64,000 nt of DNA from Ancylobacter moscoviensis (GTDB taxonomy: Bacteria; Pseudomonadota; Alphaproteobacteria; Rhizobiales; Xanthobacteraceae). Below, piece by piece: positions 45,236 through 53,882 of this stretch. The DNA is taken from positions 1,117,406-1,181,405 of the forward strand of contig NZ_VMBP01000001.1 in the NCBI RefSeq assembly GCF_007559435.1. The letters are read 5' to 3'. The notes under the pieces were generated by a model. That model saw only the letters and a list, made by a program, of their open reading frames with translations, had not been told where the DNA came from and searched no databases. Positions within the stretch are counted from its first letter, which is position 1, and each line of letters starts with the position of its first letter. The position numbers and the translations under genes were made by a program.

Positions 45236-46689
45236 AGCGCGATCAGGAAGAAAAGGGCGACGAAGACGGCGAGGCCGCGGCTCGGCCAGTCGCGCAGGGC
45301 GAAGCTGACGGGGTCGTCGAGCATCTTGCCGCGATGGGTCAGCAGCCAGATGCGACCGAGCCAGATCGCCACCATCAGCGCGATGGCCCAGAGATATTGG
45401 GGCCGGCTGTAGCCGACGATGCGGAACGCCTCCTCGACCATGTACAGCACGAGGATGATGAGCGAGCCGAGGCCGGCGCCGATACCGAAGGCAAGCGTAA
45501 GCGGCCAGTCGTCGACTTCGTAGCCACGTGCCTTGAGCACGCCGCCCTTGAACTGGCGGGCCTGCACGATCTCCGTATGCCGCTTGGCCGTGGCGAGGGA
45601 GAAGAAGAAGAACATCGAGAAGGTCAGCAGCCAGATCGGCGCGGAGACGCCGAGCAGCGCGATCCCCATGACCAGCCGCAGCGTGAAAAGCGCCGCAATG
45701 ATGAAGGTGTCGAGCAGCGGAATCCGCTTCAGCCCGAAGGAATAGGCGAGCGTGATGGCGAGATAGGCCACGAGCGTTGCCGCGAAGGCCGGGCTCAGCA
45801 GGGTTGCCGCAAGCAGAACCAGCGGAATGAGCACGATGGGAACGACCATCGCGTGCATCAACGGAATCGCTCCACTGGCGATGGGGCGAAAGCGCTTGGT
45901 CGGGTGCCGTCGGTCCGCGTCGAGATCGGCGAGATCGTTGATGAGATAGCTTGACGACGTCATCAGCAGCAGGAGGCAGAAGCCGGCCAGCGTCTGCAGG
46001 ATGAGTCCGACATTCCCCCAGTCGTGCCCCAGGATCAGGGGTACGAACATCAGGACGTTCTTCGACCAGTGATGCACGCGCAGGGCACGCGGCCATGTGC
46101 GCAGCGGGCTCGGCCGCTCCGCGTGCGGGCGGAACTCGGCGATGACCGGCTTGCCGAGCTTGCGCGCCCGGCGTGCGACCTGCGCGCTCGCGCCGGCGAG
46201 GACGATGCCGTCGGCCAGCGCCCAGACGGACAGGTCCGCTGCATGGTCGCCGGCATAGATGAAACCGTCCGGGAAGCGCTGGGCAAGAAGCCGCGCTTTC
46301 GCGTCGCCCTTCAGATTGATGCCGTCATGGGTGGCGATCACCTCGTCGAAGATGCCGAGGTGATCGGCGACGCTTTGCGCGATGCGCCGGTCGGCCGCCG
46401 TGCAGAGCACGATATGGCTGCCGCGCTCCGCCTCGTCATGGAGAAAGCCGAGAATGTCCGCACAGGTGTGCAGGTTCTCCGGATCGAGCACGATATGGTC
46501 GGCACAGAACGCCTTGAAGGCCGCCTTTCCTTGGAAAAGGGCCAAGGCGAGCTGCGGCAGGAGCTTGGGCTTGCGGAAGACGAAACGCGCCAGCTGTTCG
46601 TGCAGGGAGTCGGACTTGATCAGCGTGTGGTCGAGGTCGACCACGATCACCCTGCGCGAAGCAACGGTGCTTGCCGCGACGGTGCTCAT
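45232..46689 (-). CDS. HAD-UbiA fusion: probable polyprenyl-phosphate phosphoribosyltransferase
   Basis: A 485-residue two-domain protein. Residues about 12-190 form a HAD phosphatase with the DxD motif VVDLDHTLIKSD (Asp18, Asp20) and GDHAADLSVWALAD. Residues about 200-485 form a UbiA-type membrane prenyltransferase with about nine helices and the motif NDLADLDADRRHPTKRFRP. That motif is the one seen in mycobacterial DPPR synthase (Rv3806c). The predicted reaction transfers 5-phosphoribose from PRPP to polyprenyl phosphate, and the HAD domain could then remove the 5-phosphate. It is coupled to the DprE1-like gene by a GTGA overlap. Confidence 0.87.
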   Translation of the reverse strand: MSTVAASTVASRRVIVVDLDHTLIKSDSLHEQLARFVFRKPKLLPQLALALFQGKAAFKAFCADHIVLDPENLHTCADILGFLHDEAERGSHIVLCTAADRRIAQSVADHLGIFDEVIATHDGINLKGDAKARLLAQRFPDGFIYAGDHAADLSVWALADGIVLAGASAQVARRARKLGKPVIAEFRPHAERPSPLRTWPRALRVHHWSKNVLMFVPLILGHDWGNVGLILQTLAGFCLLLLMTSSSYLINDLADLDADRRHPTKRFRPIASGAIPLMHAMVVPIVLIPLVLLAATLLSPAFAATLVAYLAITLAYSFGLKRIPLLDTFIIAALFTLRLVMGIALLGVSAPIWLLTFSMFFFFSLATAKRHTEIVQARQFKGGVLKARGYEVDDWPLTLAFGIGAGLGSLIILVLYMVEEAFRIVGYSRPQYLWAIALMVAIWLGRIWLLTHRGKMLDDPVSFALRDWPSRGLAVFVALFFLIAL

Positions 46690-46751
46690 CCGCCTCTCCC
46701 TAAAATACCGCTCCGAAGACTGACAGCCTTCCGCGCGCGGGGGTCATATCG

Positions 46752-48731
46752 CTAGCGACTCTCAACCCGGACGACCTTTTCCTCGGGCGTGTTCATTGCC
46801 CAGGGCCTCAAGCGTCTCGGCGGAAAGGCCAGTCTGAGTTCAGCGGTATAATTGGTGAAGTTGGGGTTGTGGAAGGGGTCGTTGACGAGAAGTTCGCCCC
46901 ACCGCCGACGCATGTAGCGGGCCTCGCCGTTGAAGCGCTCGACCTTGTCGGGGGCGCTGTCGGGGCCGCGCGATACCGATTCGTAATGATGGAGCTCGGC
47001 GAAGGGGGTCCAGACGACGCGGTAGCCGGCCTCCCGTACGCGCAGGCAGAAGTCCACGTCGTTGAAGGCCACCTTCAGGTTGACCTCGTCGAGGCCGCCG
47101 AGCGCTTCGTAGATCTCGCGCCGGACGGCAAGGCAGGCGCCGGTCACGGCGCTGACGTCGCGGGTCAGGGCGAGTTGGCCGAAATAGCCAACCTCCTGCC
47201 GTGTCTCGAAATGACCGACATGGCCGGCAATGCCGTCGCCGCCGTCGAAGGTGCCCATGCCGAGCCGGACGCCGGCATGCTGGACACGGTTGTCGGCATA
47301 GAGCAGCTTCGCTCCGGCTATGCCGATATCCGGCCGCATGACGAGGCCGACGAGCTCGCCGAGCCAGTGCGGTCCGATGACGTCGATATCGTTGTTGAGC
47401 AGCAGCAGCACGTCGCCCCTGGCCTCGCGGGCCGCGGCATTGTTGAGGGCGGAGTAGTTGAACTCGCCCTCCACGCGCAGCACCCGGATGCGCGCATCCT
47501 TCTTGAGTTCCTCGAAGAGCGCGAAGCTCTCCGGCTCGACGCTGCCATTGTCGATGATCAGGATCTCGACATGGGGATAGTCGGTGCGGTCGAGGATTCC
47601 ATCGACGCACTGGCGCACGAGACCGGCGCGGTCCCGTGTGGGGATGAGGATGCTCACCAGCGGCGCTGGCGTAGGGATCGCCCACGTCACCCGGTGCCAG
47701 ACCGGCACGGCCGGATTGACCGCGACGACGGCGCGGGTACCGGTCTCGTCGAGCCGTTCCTGGATCGCCGCGCGGGCGGCCACGATGCAGCGTTCGAGCT
47801 GTTCCTGCGAGAAGGAGCTGCCGTTCGGACTCTGGCGCCAGTGATACAGGATGGCGGGTATGTGGCGGATCTGCTCCGGCGCGCAGCGATGGACGATGCG
47901 CAGGGCCAGGTCGTAGTCCTGGCTACCCTCCAGGCCAAGCCGGAAGCCGCCGACCGCGATCACGCTGTCCCGCCGGTAGACGCCGAGGTGGTTGATGACG
48001 TTCTGGCCGAGGAGCTGCTCGTAGCTGTAGTCGGGCTTGAAGTAGGGGTCGTAGCGTTCGCCCTTCTCGTCGATCTTGTCCTCGTCGGAGTAGACGATTT
48101 CGGCATCGGGATGGGCGTTCAGCTCGACGGCGACCTCGTAGAGGGCGTGCTCGGCCAGAAGGTCGTCATGATCCAGAAGGGCGACGAACGCACCGCTCGC
48201 CAGTTCCAGGGCGCTGTTGCTGGCGGCGGAGATATGGCCGTTGCTCTTGCGCTGGACCCATTTGACGCGCGGATCGCCGGCCGCGAGTTCGGCCAGCAGG
48301 GCGGCGACATGCGGCTCGGGCGAGGCGTCGTCGGCGATGCACAGTTCCCAGTTCGGATAGAGCTGCGCCTTCACCGATTCGACCATCTCACGCAGGACGG
48401 TGGCCGGGGTGTTGTAGGTCGGCACGATCACCGAGATGAGAGGCTGATAGGGCAGCTGCGCGAGATGCGCCCGGATCGCCTCCCGATCCGCCGCCGACAG
48501 CGTGTCGTGCCGCTTCACCCATTTGCCATAGGAACGAGACGAGGGAGCGATGCTCCGCCTCTGCTCCTCCGCGAGAGCGGCCGTCCGGGAGCTGAAGGCC
48601 GACGGGAACATCCGCCGGACATAGCCTCGTGGCCTTCCGTTCGTGTGGAACAGGACCCGCAAGGTCATTCGACGTATCAGTCGGCCCCCCCGGCTCAACA
48701 TGGCTTTCCCGCGACGATGGAGGGCGGCCAT
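46752..48731 (-). CDS. Family 2 glycosyltransferase with two GT-A domains
   Basis: A 659-residue cytosolic protein. The first GT-A domain (about residues 97-330) has SVIVPTYN, the DDAS and DHDD metal-site pairs and YSDEDKID. The second (about 360-610) has SILIPTRDRAGL, LLLNNDIDV and the acceptor-side GGLDE and FNDVDFCLR. Such tandem enzymes extend surface polysaccharides, often rhamnan or O-antigen chains. It is the first gene of the eight-gene operon, with a long AT-rich leader region upstream. Several Met codons near the N-terminus leave the exact start uncertain. Confidence 0.88.
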   Translation of the reverse strand: MAALHRRGKAMLSRGGRLIRRMTLRVLFHTNGRPRGYVRRMFPSAFSSRTAALAEEQRRSIAPSSRSYGKWVKRHDTLSAADREAIRAHLAQLPYQPLISVIVPTYNTPATVLREMVESVKAQLYPNWELCIADDASPEPHVAALLAELAAGDPRVKWVQRKSNGHISAASNSALELASGAFVALLDHDDLLAEHALYEVAVELNAHPDAEIVYSDEDKIDEKGERYDPYFKPDYSYEQLLGQNVINHLGVYRRDSVIAVGGFRLGLEGSQDYDLALRIVHRCAPEQIRHIPAILYHWRQSPNGSSFSQEQLERCIVAARAAIQERLDETGTRAVVAVNPAVPVWHRVTWAIPTPAPLVSILIPTRDRAGLVRQCVDGILDRTDYPHVEILIIDNGSVEPESFALFEELKKDARIRVLRVEGEFNYSALNNAAAREARGDVLLLLNNDIDVIGPHWLGELVGLVMRPDIGIAGAKLLYADNRVQHAGVRLGMGTFDGGDGIAGHVGHFETRQEVGYFGQLALTRDVSAVTGACLAVRREIYEALGGLDEVNLKVAFNDVDFCLRVREAGYRVVWTPFAELHHYESVSRGPDSAPDKVERFNGEARYMRRRWGELLVNDPFHNPNFTNYTAELRLAFPPRRLRPWAMNTPEEKVVRVESR

Positions 48732-49422
48732 TCTTCGAGACTGACGTCCCCGAATGTGCCCGTCCGCTTACGCAACTCGCTCTATTTCCGTAACGCGTCC
48801 ACCCCAGCGTTTCTGCTGGGTTTCCGGACGTTTCCCGCCCGTCCCGACGCGTTCGGCGCTCACTTAATAATCGAGCAAAATGCCATCATTTTGTTGATAC
48901 GATGTCGGCATGGGGTGGCTCAAGCGCCGATGGTGAAGGCAGAACGAAGGGGAGTGAGCCGGGGCCGAAAGCTGCCATGGCGTATTATCGAACCGTTCAA
49001 GTTCGAGAGCGATGCCCATTGAACGGCCAGGCTCCTGATGGCATGTCCGACCATCGTATTGAACTTCGGAACGGCTTTTCTCAACGCTGATGGATAGGGA
49101 ATATCTTTGTTTCAGGTGGCGAATAGAACGATTTATCGTTCGCCGGAGGCATCAATAGTGGATTTGGCGTGGAGCGGTGGGGCATCTGCTCATAATTTAC
49201 GATGAAACTCCTGCAAATTCCGGAGAGATCTGCATGGGTCGATCCGGTATGGGGGGCGCGGGCGCACGCATGAGATTTGTGGATATTTTCCGCCCGAGAG
49301 TGCCAGCGTCGGAATCAAGCCCGATCCATGATCTCCTGTCATGGTTTCGTCACGCCTTTTGATGCTTTCGGGGTGATTCTCCCTGCTATGCTGCCCTCCC
49401 AGCAACAACCCGCTTCGCGCTC
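48732..49422. other. Gene-free, relatively AT-rich stretch of about 690 bases
   Basis: It separates the surface polysaccharide operon from the aminotransferase. Short open frames exist on the + strand (for example 48902-49090 and 49177-49362), but their codon use and lack of any recognisable motif do not support genes. It contains the palindrome at 48876-48893 and a second interrupted inverted repeat at 49118-49144 (GGCGAA, AACGAT and ATCGTTCGCC). It probably holds the promoter of the polysaccharide operon. Confidence 0.6.
48876..48893. promoter_or_regulatory. Perfect palindrome upstream of the polysaccharide operon
   Basis: CAAAATG-CCAT-CATTTTG is a perfect 7-4-7 inverted repeat about 145 bases upstream of the first gene of the operon, flanked by partly matching ATC/GAT. 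AT-rich dyads of this kind are typical repressor sites. Confidence 0.4.
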
Positions 49423-50631
49423 ATGTCCGGTACTTCCGCCTCCTTGCCCCAGCCGCCGTCCCTGCTCGATCACATCCGGCCGCAGGCCCTCTCTTTGCCG
49501 GAAAGCGGCATCGTCGAGGTGATGAATTATGGCCGCCAGCGTGAAGGGATGATTCCGCTTTGGGCGGGCGAGGGCGACCTGCCCACCCCTTCCTTCATCA
49601 GCGAGGCGGCCACCCGGTCGCTCGCCGCGGGCGAGACGTTCTATACGTGGCAGCGGGGCATTCCCGAGCTGCGCGCCGCCATTGCCCGCTACATGAGCCG
49701 GCTCTACGGCCAGGCGGAGGATCCTGAACGGTTCTTCGTCACCGGCTCGGGCATGCAGGCGATCCAGATCGCGCTGGCGCTCACGCTTTCGGCCGGCGAG
49801 GAGATCCTGATCCCTTCGCCGTCCTGGCCGAACGCGGCGGCGGCAGCGGAGGTGATCGGTGCACGACCCGTCTATGTGCCGTTCTCCTTCGACGAGGTGC
49901 GGGGCTTCTGGCTCGATCTCGACCGGCTGGAGAGCGCGGTCACGCCGCGTACGCGGGTGATCTTCATCAATACGCCCGCCAACCCCACCGGCTTCGTCGC
50001 CTCGCATGAAGCCCTGCGCGGCGTGCTCGACATTGCCCGCCGGCATGGCCTCTGGATCGTCGCCGACGAAATCTATGGTCGCTTCTACTATGAGGCCGGC
50101 GAAGCGGGGCGCGCACCGTCCTTCCACGATGTGATGGAGCCGGAGGACCGCATTCTCTTCGTCCAGACCTTCTCCAAGAACTGGGCGATGACCGGCTGGC
50201 GCCTCGGCTGGATCGAGGCGGATCCTTCGCTTGGAGCGGTGCTGGAGAATCTGATCCAGTACTCCACCTCGGGCGTCGCCGCCTTCATCCAGAGGGCCGG
50301 CGTTGCCGCGCTGGAGCGCGGCGAGAGCTTCGTCGCCCATCAGATCGAGCGCGCGCGGCGCGGACGCGACATCGTGGCCGCCGGTCTCGCGACCTCCAAC
50401 CGGGTGCACTTCGCGCCGCCGCCGGGCGCCTTCTACATGTTCTTCGGCGTCGAGGGCGAAAGCGATACCCGCGCCCTCGCCCTCAAGCTGGTGGACGAGG
50501 CGGCCATCGGCCTGGCGCCCGGCACCGCCTTCGGTCCGGGTGGCGAGAGCTACATCCGGCTCTGCTTCGCGCGCGGCGAGGGACAGATCGGCGAGGCGAC
50601 GGATCGGCTGGTGCGCTGGCTGCAGAGGTGA
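49423..50631 (+). CDS. Class I PLP-dependent aminotransferase
   Basis: A 402-residue aspartate-aminotransferase-like enzyme. Visible are INTPANPTGFV, the PLP-phosphate and Asp region VADEIYGRFYYE, the PLP-binding Lys in TFSKNWAMTGWRLG and the substrate-carboxylate Arg in YIRLCFARG. The amino donor and acceptor cannot be assigned. It ends about 60 bases before fixL but has no known functional link to it. Confidence 0.9.
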   Translation: MSGTSASLPQPPSLLDHIRPQALSLPESGIVEVMNYGRQREGMIPLWAGEGDLPTPSFISEAATRSLAAGETFYTWQRGIPELRAAIARYMSRLYGQAEDPERFFVTGSGMQAIQIALALTLSAGEEILIPSPSWPNAAAAAEVIGARPVYVPFSFDEVRGFWLDLDRLESAVTPRTRVIFINTPANPTGFVASHEALRGVLDIARRHGLWIVADEIYGRFYYEAGEAGRAPSFHDVMEPEDRILFVQTFSKNWAMTGWRLGWIEADPSLGAVLENLIQYSTSGVAAFIQRAGVAALERGESFVAHQIERARRGRDIVAAGLATSNRVHFAPPPGAFYMFFGVEGESDTRALALKLVDEAAIGLAPGTAFGPGGESYIRLCFARGEGQIGEATDRLVRWLQR

Positions 50632-50692
50632 CGAAGGGGAATGTGCCCGGAGGTAACTTGCGGGCGCACGGTCCACGGCGCACACTGGAAAA

Positions 50693-51844
50693 ATGCAAGA
50701 TTTCAGTGCCCCTTCCGAGTCGCTTCCGCCGCCGACTGTGTCGGAGGCGCGTCTGCTGTCGGTGCTCGATACCGCGGCGGACGGCATCATCGTCATCGAC
50801 GAGCACGCGCGCATCCTGATCTTCAACAAGGCCTGCGAGAAGATGTTCGGCATCCAGGCCGCCGAGGCGGTCGGGCAGAACGTCAAGATCGTCATGCCGA
50901 CGGAATATGCCGACCAGCACGACCAGTATGTCGGCAGCTATATTCGTACCGGCGTGAAGAAGATCATCGGCATCGGCCGCGAAGTGCGTGGCCGGCACGC
51001 CGACGGTACCATCTTTCCGCTCGAACTTTCTGTCGGCGAGGCGGCCACGCCGGACGGGCGCCAGTTCATCGGCATCCTGCGCGATCTGCGGCCGCGCAAG
51101 GAAAGCGAGCAGCGGCTTGCCGATCTCCAGAGCGAACTCGTGCACCTGGCGCGCGTCTCGGCCATCGACGAGATGGGCGCGGCCATCGCTCACGAACTGA
51201 ACCAGCCGCTGACCGCCCTGATGCTCTACCTCCAGGCCATACGCCGCGCCCACAGCCGGGGCGTCGACATCGTCAAGGTGGTCGGCGAAATCCTGGACAA
51301 GGCGGCGGGCGAGGCGGAGCGGGCTGGCCACATCATCCAGCGCATGCGCCAGTTCGTCGAAAAGCGCGAGCCGGAACGGCACGTGCGTGAACTGGACCCG
51401 CTGATCGACGAAGCGATCGACCTGACGCTGCTGGGCCAGCGCCACCGCATCCGCATCGAGCGCAAGCAGGCGTCGGACCTGCCGCCGGTGTCGGTGGATC
51501 CGGTGCAGATCCAGCAGATCGTCGTCAATCTGGTGCGCAACGCCATCGAGGCGGCGGCCGGCGCCACCGACCCCGCCATCCATATCCGCACACGGATGGC
51601 GGAGGACAGCGTCGTGCTGGAGGTGCAGGACAACGGTCCGGGCATCATGCCGGAGGCATTACCGAAGCTGTTCGAAGCTTTTGCTAGTTCAAAACGTCGC
51701 GGCATGGGTCTCGGCCTTGCGATTTCACGGACGATCGCCCAGAACCACGGAGGGGATCTCGTGGTCGATCCGGGCGGCAATGGCAGGGGCGCGTGTTTCT
51801 CGCTGATCCTGCCGGCATCGTCCGAGCCGATCGAGGTTGGGTGA
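50693..51844 (+). CDS. fixL: FixL, heme-PAS oxygen sensor kinase
   Basis: A 383-residue soluble FixL with one PAS domain (about residues 18-140), HisKA (about 155-225, His in AAIAHELNQPLTAL) and an ATPase domain ending GMGLGLAISRTIAQNHGG. The heme ligand His is in YADQHDQYV and the oxygen-sensing Arg in GIGREVRGRHADG, so this should be a true heme-bound oxygen sensor. Under low oxygen it phosphorylates FixJ, encoded 12 bases downstream. There are no membrane segments, as in Bradyrhizobium FixL. Confidence 0.95.
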   Translation: MQDFSAPSESLPPPTVSEARLLSVLDTAADGIIVIDEHARILIFNKACEKMFGIQAAEAVGQNVKIVMPTEYADQHDQYVGSYIRTGVKKIIGIGREVRGRHADGTIFPLELSVGEAATPDGRQFIGILRDLRPRKESEQRLADLQSELVHLARVSAIDEMGAAIAHELNQPLTALMLYLQAIRRAHSRGVDIVKVVGEILDKAAGEAERAGHIIQRMRQFVEKREPERHVRELDPLIDEAIDLTLLGQRHRIRIERKQASDLPPVSVDPVQIQQIVVNLVRNAIEAAAGATDPAIHIRTRMAEDSVVLEVQDNGPGIMPEALPKLFEAFASSKRRGMGLGLAISRTIAQNHGGDLVVDPGGNGRGACFSLILPASSEPIEVG

Positions 51845-51855
51845 AGGAGCGTGGC

Positions 51856-52473
51856 ATGGCGCAGTTGGGAGAGATCTTCATCGTCGACGACGATGCGGCG
51901 GTGCGTGACGCGCTTTCACTGGTCCTGAGTCTCGAGGGCTATCATGTCCGCGGGTTCTCCGACGGGGCGGCGTTCCTTTCCGTGGCCCGCAGCCACGTGC
52001 CGTCCTGCGTCGTGCTCGACGTGCACATGCCCGGCCGCTCCGGCCTCGACATCCTGAAAGAGCTGGAAGCCGATCGCTATCCCGCGCCGATCTTCATCAT
52101 TTCGGGGCAGGGCGACATCCCGATGGCGGTGGATGCGATCCGCCATGGGGCGCTCGACTTCATCGAGAAGCCGTTCGATGCCGACACGGTGGTGGAGCGG
52201 GTGCGCGAAGCCATCGAGGCGCACGGCCGCCGCGGCATGGCGGAGCCGAACGACCTGCTGACCGCGCATTTCCCGGGCCATGAGCTGCTCACCCCGCGCG
52301 AGCGCGAGGTGCTGGTGCAGATCGCCTCCGGCGCCTCCAACAAGGAGGCCGGCCGCAAGCTGGGGATCAGCCCGCGCACCATCGAGGTTCACCGCGCCCG
52401 GATCATGGAAAAGCTCGGTGCCAAGAACGCCGCCGATCTGGTGCGGATCGTGCTCAAGGACATGCGCGCCTGA
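51856..52473 (+). CDS. fixJ: FixJ response regulator
   Basis: A 205-residue regulator. The receiver has FIVDDDAAVRDA, the phospho-acceptor Asp in CVVLDVHMPGRSGL and the Lys in DFIEKPFD. The LuxR-type DNA-binding domain (about residues 145-205) has LTPREREVLVQIASGASNKEAGRKLGISPRTIEVHRARIMEKL. It activates fixK under low oxygen. The ATG at 51856 is preceded by AAGGAG at optimal distance; the frame is open upstream to 51793 but overlaps fixL. Confidence 0.96.
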   Translation: MAQLGEIFIVDDDAAVRDALSLVLSLEGYHVRGFSDGAAFLSVARSHVPSCVVLDVHMPGRSGLDILKELEADRYPAPIFIISGQGDIPMAVDAIRHGALDFIEKPFDADTVVERVREAIEAHGRRGMAEPNDLLTAHFPGHELLTPREREVLVQIASGASNKEAGRKLGISPRTIEVHRARIMEKLGAKNAADLVRIVLKDMRA

Positions 52474-52586
52474 AGGCAAAGGCGCTCTTGCGCCTGCCCC
52501 TCCGGCGCACCTCTCCTACGCATCCCTACGAATTGCTGACCCGACCGCTCTTTCCCACTGTCTTCGACAAATGCGGGAGAGAGTCT

Positions 52587-52934
52587 TTGCGGGTTCATGT
52601 CGTTGAGGATGATGCCGGGGTGAGCGATTCCCTCGCCCTCATCCTCAGTAATATCGGTCATAAGGTGATCTCCTATCCCGACGCCGAAAGCCTGTTCAAG
52701 GTGGCGCCGCCGGATGCCCGTGACGCGGTGATCGTCGATCTCAGCCTGCCCGGCATCCCCGGCGCGCAGCTCGTGCGCTGGCTGCTGAATCTTGCCGCGC
52801 CGCCGCGCGTGGTGGTGATCACCGGGCAATCGCAGAGCTTCATCGATCATCAGCTGCGCGGCCTCAGCCCGGCCCGGCTGGTGCGCAAGCCGCTCGACGT
52901 CGAGGCGCTGACCCAGGCATTGCCGGTCGAATAG
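52587..52934 (+). CDS. Single-domain receiver protein in the fix cluster
   Basis: A stand-alone receiver of about 115 residues with no output domain. It has the acidic pair in HVVEDDAGVSD, the Asp in AVIVDLSLPG and the Lys in RLVRKPLD. A TTG at 52587, preceded by GGGAGAGAG, is the best start; no in-frame ATG exists nearby. Lying between fixJ and fixK, it may act as a phosphate sink or additional partner of FixL. That role is an inference. Confidence 0.78.
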   Translation: MRVHVVEDDAGVSDSLALILSNIGHKVISYPDAESLFKVAPPDARDAVIVDLSLPGIPGAQLVRWLLNLAAPPRVVVITGQSQSFIDHQLRGLSPARLVRKPLDVEALTQALPVE

Positions 52935-53047
52935 CCGGGGATCGCTCTTCGACCGAAGGCCGATGGAAGCGGCTATCGGGAGCGTCGTGAGTGGGATCGT
53001 TGCCGGTTCCCGGCAGGCGCGATCGGGCGCCGCTTCCGGAAAGTCAC

Positions 53048-53055
53048 TTACGCAG
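53048..53055 (+). promoter_or_regulatory. Possible FixJ-binding site upstream of fixK
   Basis: TTACGCAG, one base from the TTACGTAG-like core recalled for FixJ sites at fixK promoters, about 66 bases upstream of the fixK ATG. A short match; low confidence. Confidence 0.25.
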
Positions 53056-53120
53056 CCCACCGAACTGTGCCGCCTTCCGTCCCGCTCTAACGTCATGTCG
53101 CAATCAGGTGGAGCGAACAG

Positions 53121-53765
53121 ATGCGACAGATCATCGAAGAACGCACCGGCAGTCCGACACGCCAGCCGGCCTTCGTGGAGCCGCACTGCTCGAATCTGCG
53201 GGTGGCCGCCCACGTCACCGTGCTGCATGAGGGCGATCCGGCCCGGCGCATCATGGAGGTTGTCGAGGGTGCGGTGATGCTGACCAAGCTCCTGCCCGAC
53301 GGGCGCCGCCAAGTTGTCGAGCTTCTCGGTCCGGGCGATGTGTTCGGCCTCGCCCATGACGATGCCTATGCCTGTTCTGCCGAGACGCTGACGCCCGCCA
53401 CGATCACGACCCATGAGCGGAGCGCGCTGGAACGCGATCCTATGCTGGCCAGCCGCCTGCTGCGCCACTTCGAGGCCCAGCTCTGCGTGATGCACTCCCA
53501 CGCCCTGGTGCTTGGCCGCATGTCGGCGCTGGAACGGGTCGCCTTCTTCCTGCTCCGCCTCATGCCGGAAGGCATGGTGGGTGGTGGCACGCTGCATCTT
53601 TCCATGACGCGGCAGGAGATCGCCGATTTCCTCGGCCTGACGCTGGAGACGGTGAGCCGCGCCTTTTCCGAGCTCAAGCGGCGCGGCCTCGTCGCCCTGC
53701 AGCGCGCCGACGAGGTGCGGATTCAGGATCGCGGTAGCATGCGCCGTCTCGCCGGCGCCCTCTGA
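53121..53765 (+). CDS. fixK: FixK, Crp/Fnr-family regulator
   Basis: A 214-residue CRP/FNR protein. The cyclic-nucleotide-like beta roll spans about residues 20-105, followed by the long dimer helix and a helix-turn-helix MTRQEIADFLGLTLETVSRAFSELKRRG with the E-x-x-S-R recognition helix of FNR/FixK. It lacks the N-terminal cysteine cluster of FNR, so it does not sense oxygen through an iron-sulphur cluster; control comes from FixJ. The likely target is hemN next door, which has a perfect FixK box. Confidence 0.93.
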   Translation: MRQIIEERTGSPTRQPAFVEPHCSNLRVAAHVTVLHEGDPARRIMEVVEGAVMLTKLLPDGRRQVVELLGPGDVFGLAHDDAYACSAETLTPATITTHERSALERDPMLASRLLRHFEAQLCVMHSHALVLGRMSALERVAFFLLRLMPEGMVGGGTLHLSMTRQEIADFLGLTLETVSRAFSELKRRGLVALQRADEVRIQDRGSMRRLAGAL

Positions 53766-53829
53766 GCCTTTTCGCCGACGCGACATCGTCGGTCTTTGAC
53801 GCCCCAAGCCCCTTCCAGGGCTTTGCCTC

Positions 53830-53860
53830 GGCGCTCCGCCTCTTGCGGGGCGCCTTTTTT
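53830..53860 (+). terminator. Strong terminator between fixK and hemN
   Basis: GGCGCTCCGC-CTCTT-GCGGGGCGCC forms a ten-pair stem with one G-T pair, followed by six T residues. It ends the fix transcript ahead of convergent hemN. Confidence 0.88.
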
Positions 53861-53882
53861 ATTGCCGCCGCCAGAGCGGGGA

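Noticed and set aside
43904..46096. A 730-codon minus-strand frame suggesting an extended DprE1-like protein
   Set aside because: The first 287 codons overlap the HAD-UbiA gene in another frame. The GTG at 45235, overlapping the UbiA stop, is the natural start.
48902..49362. Two short + strand open frames in the AT-rich gap
   Set aside because: No motifs, no convincing ribosome binding sites and no coding-like codon pattern; not called as genes.
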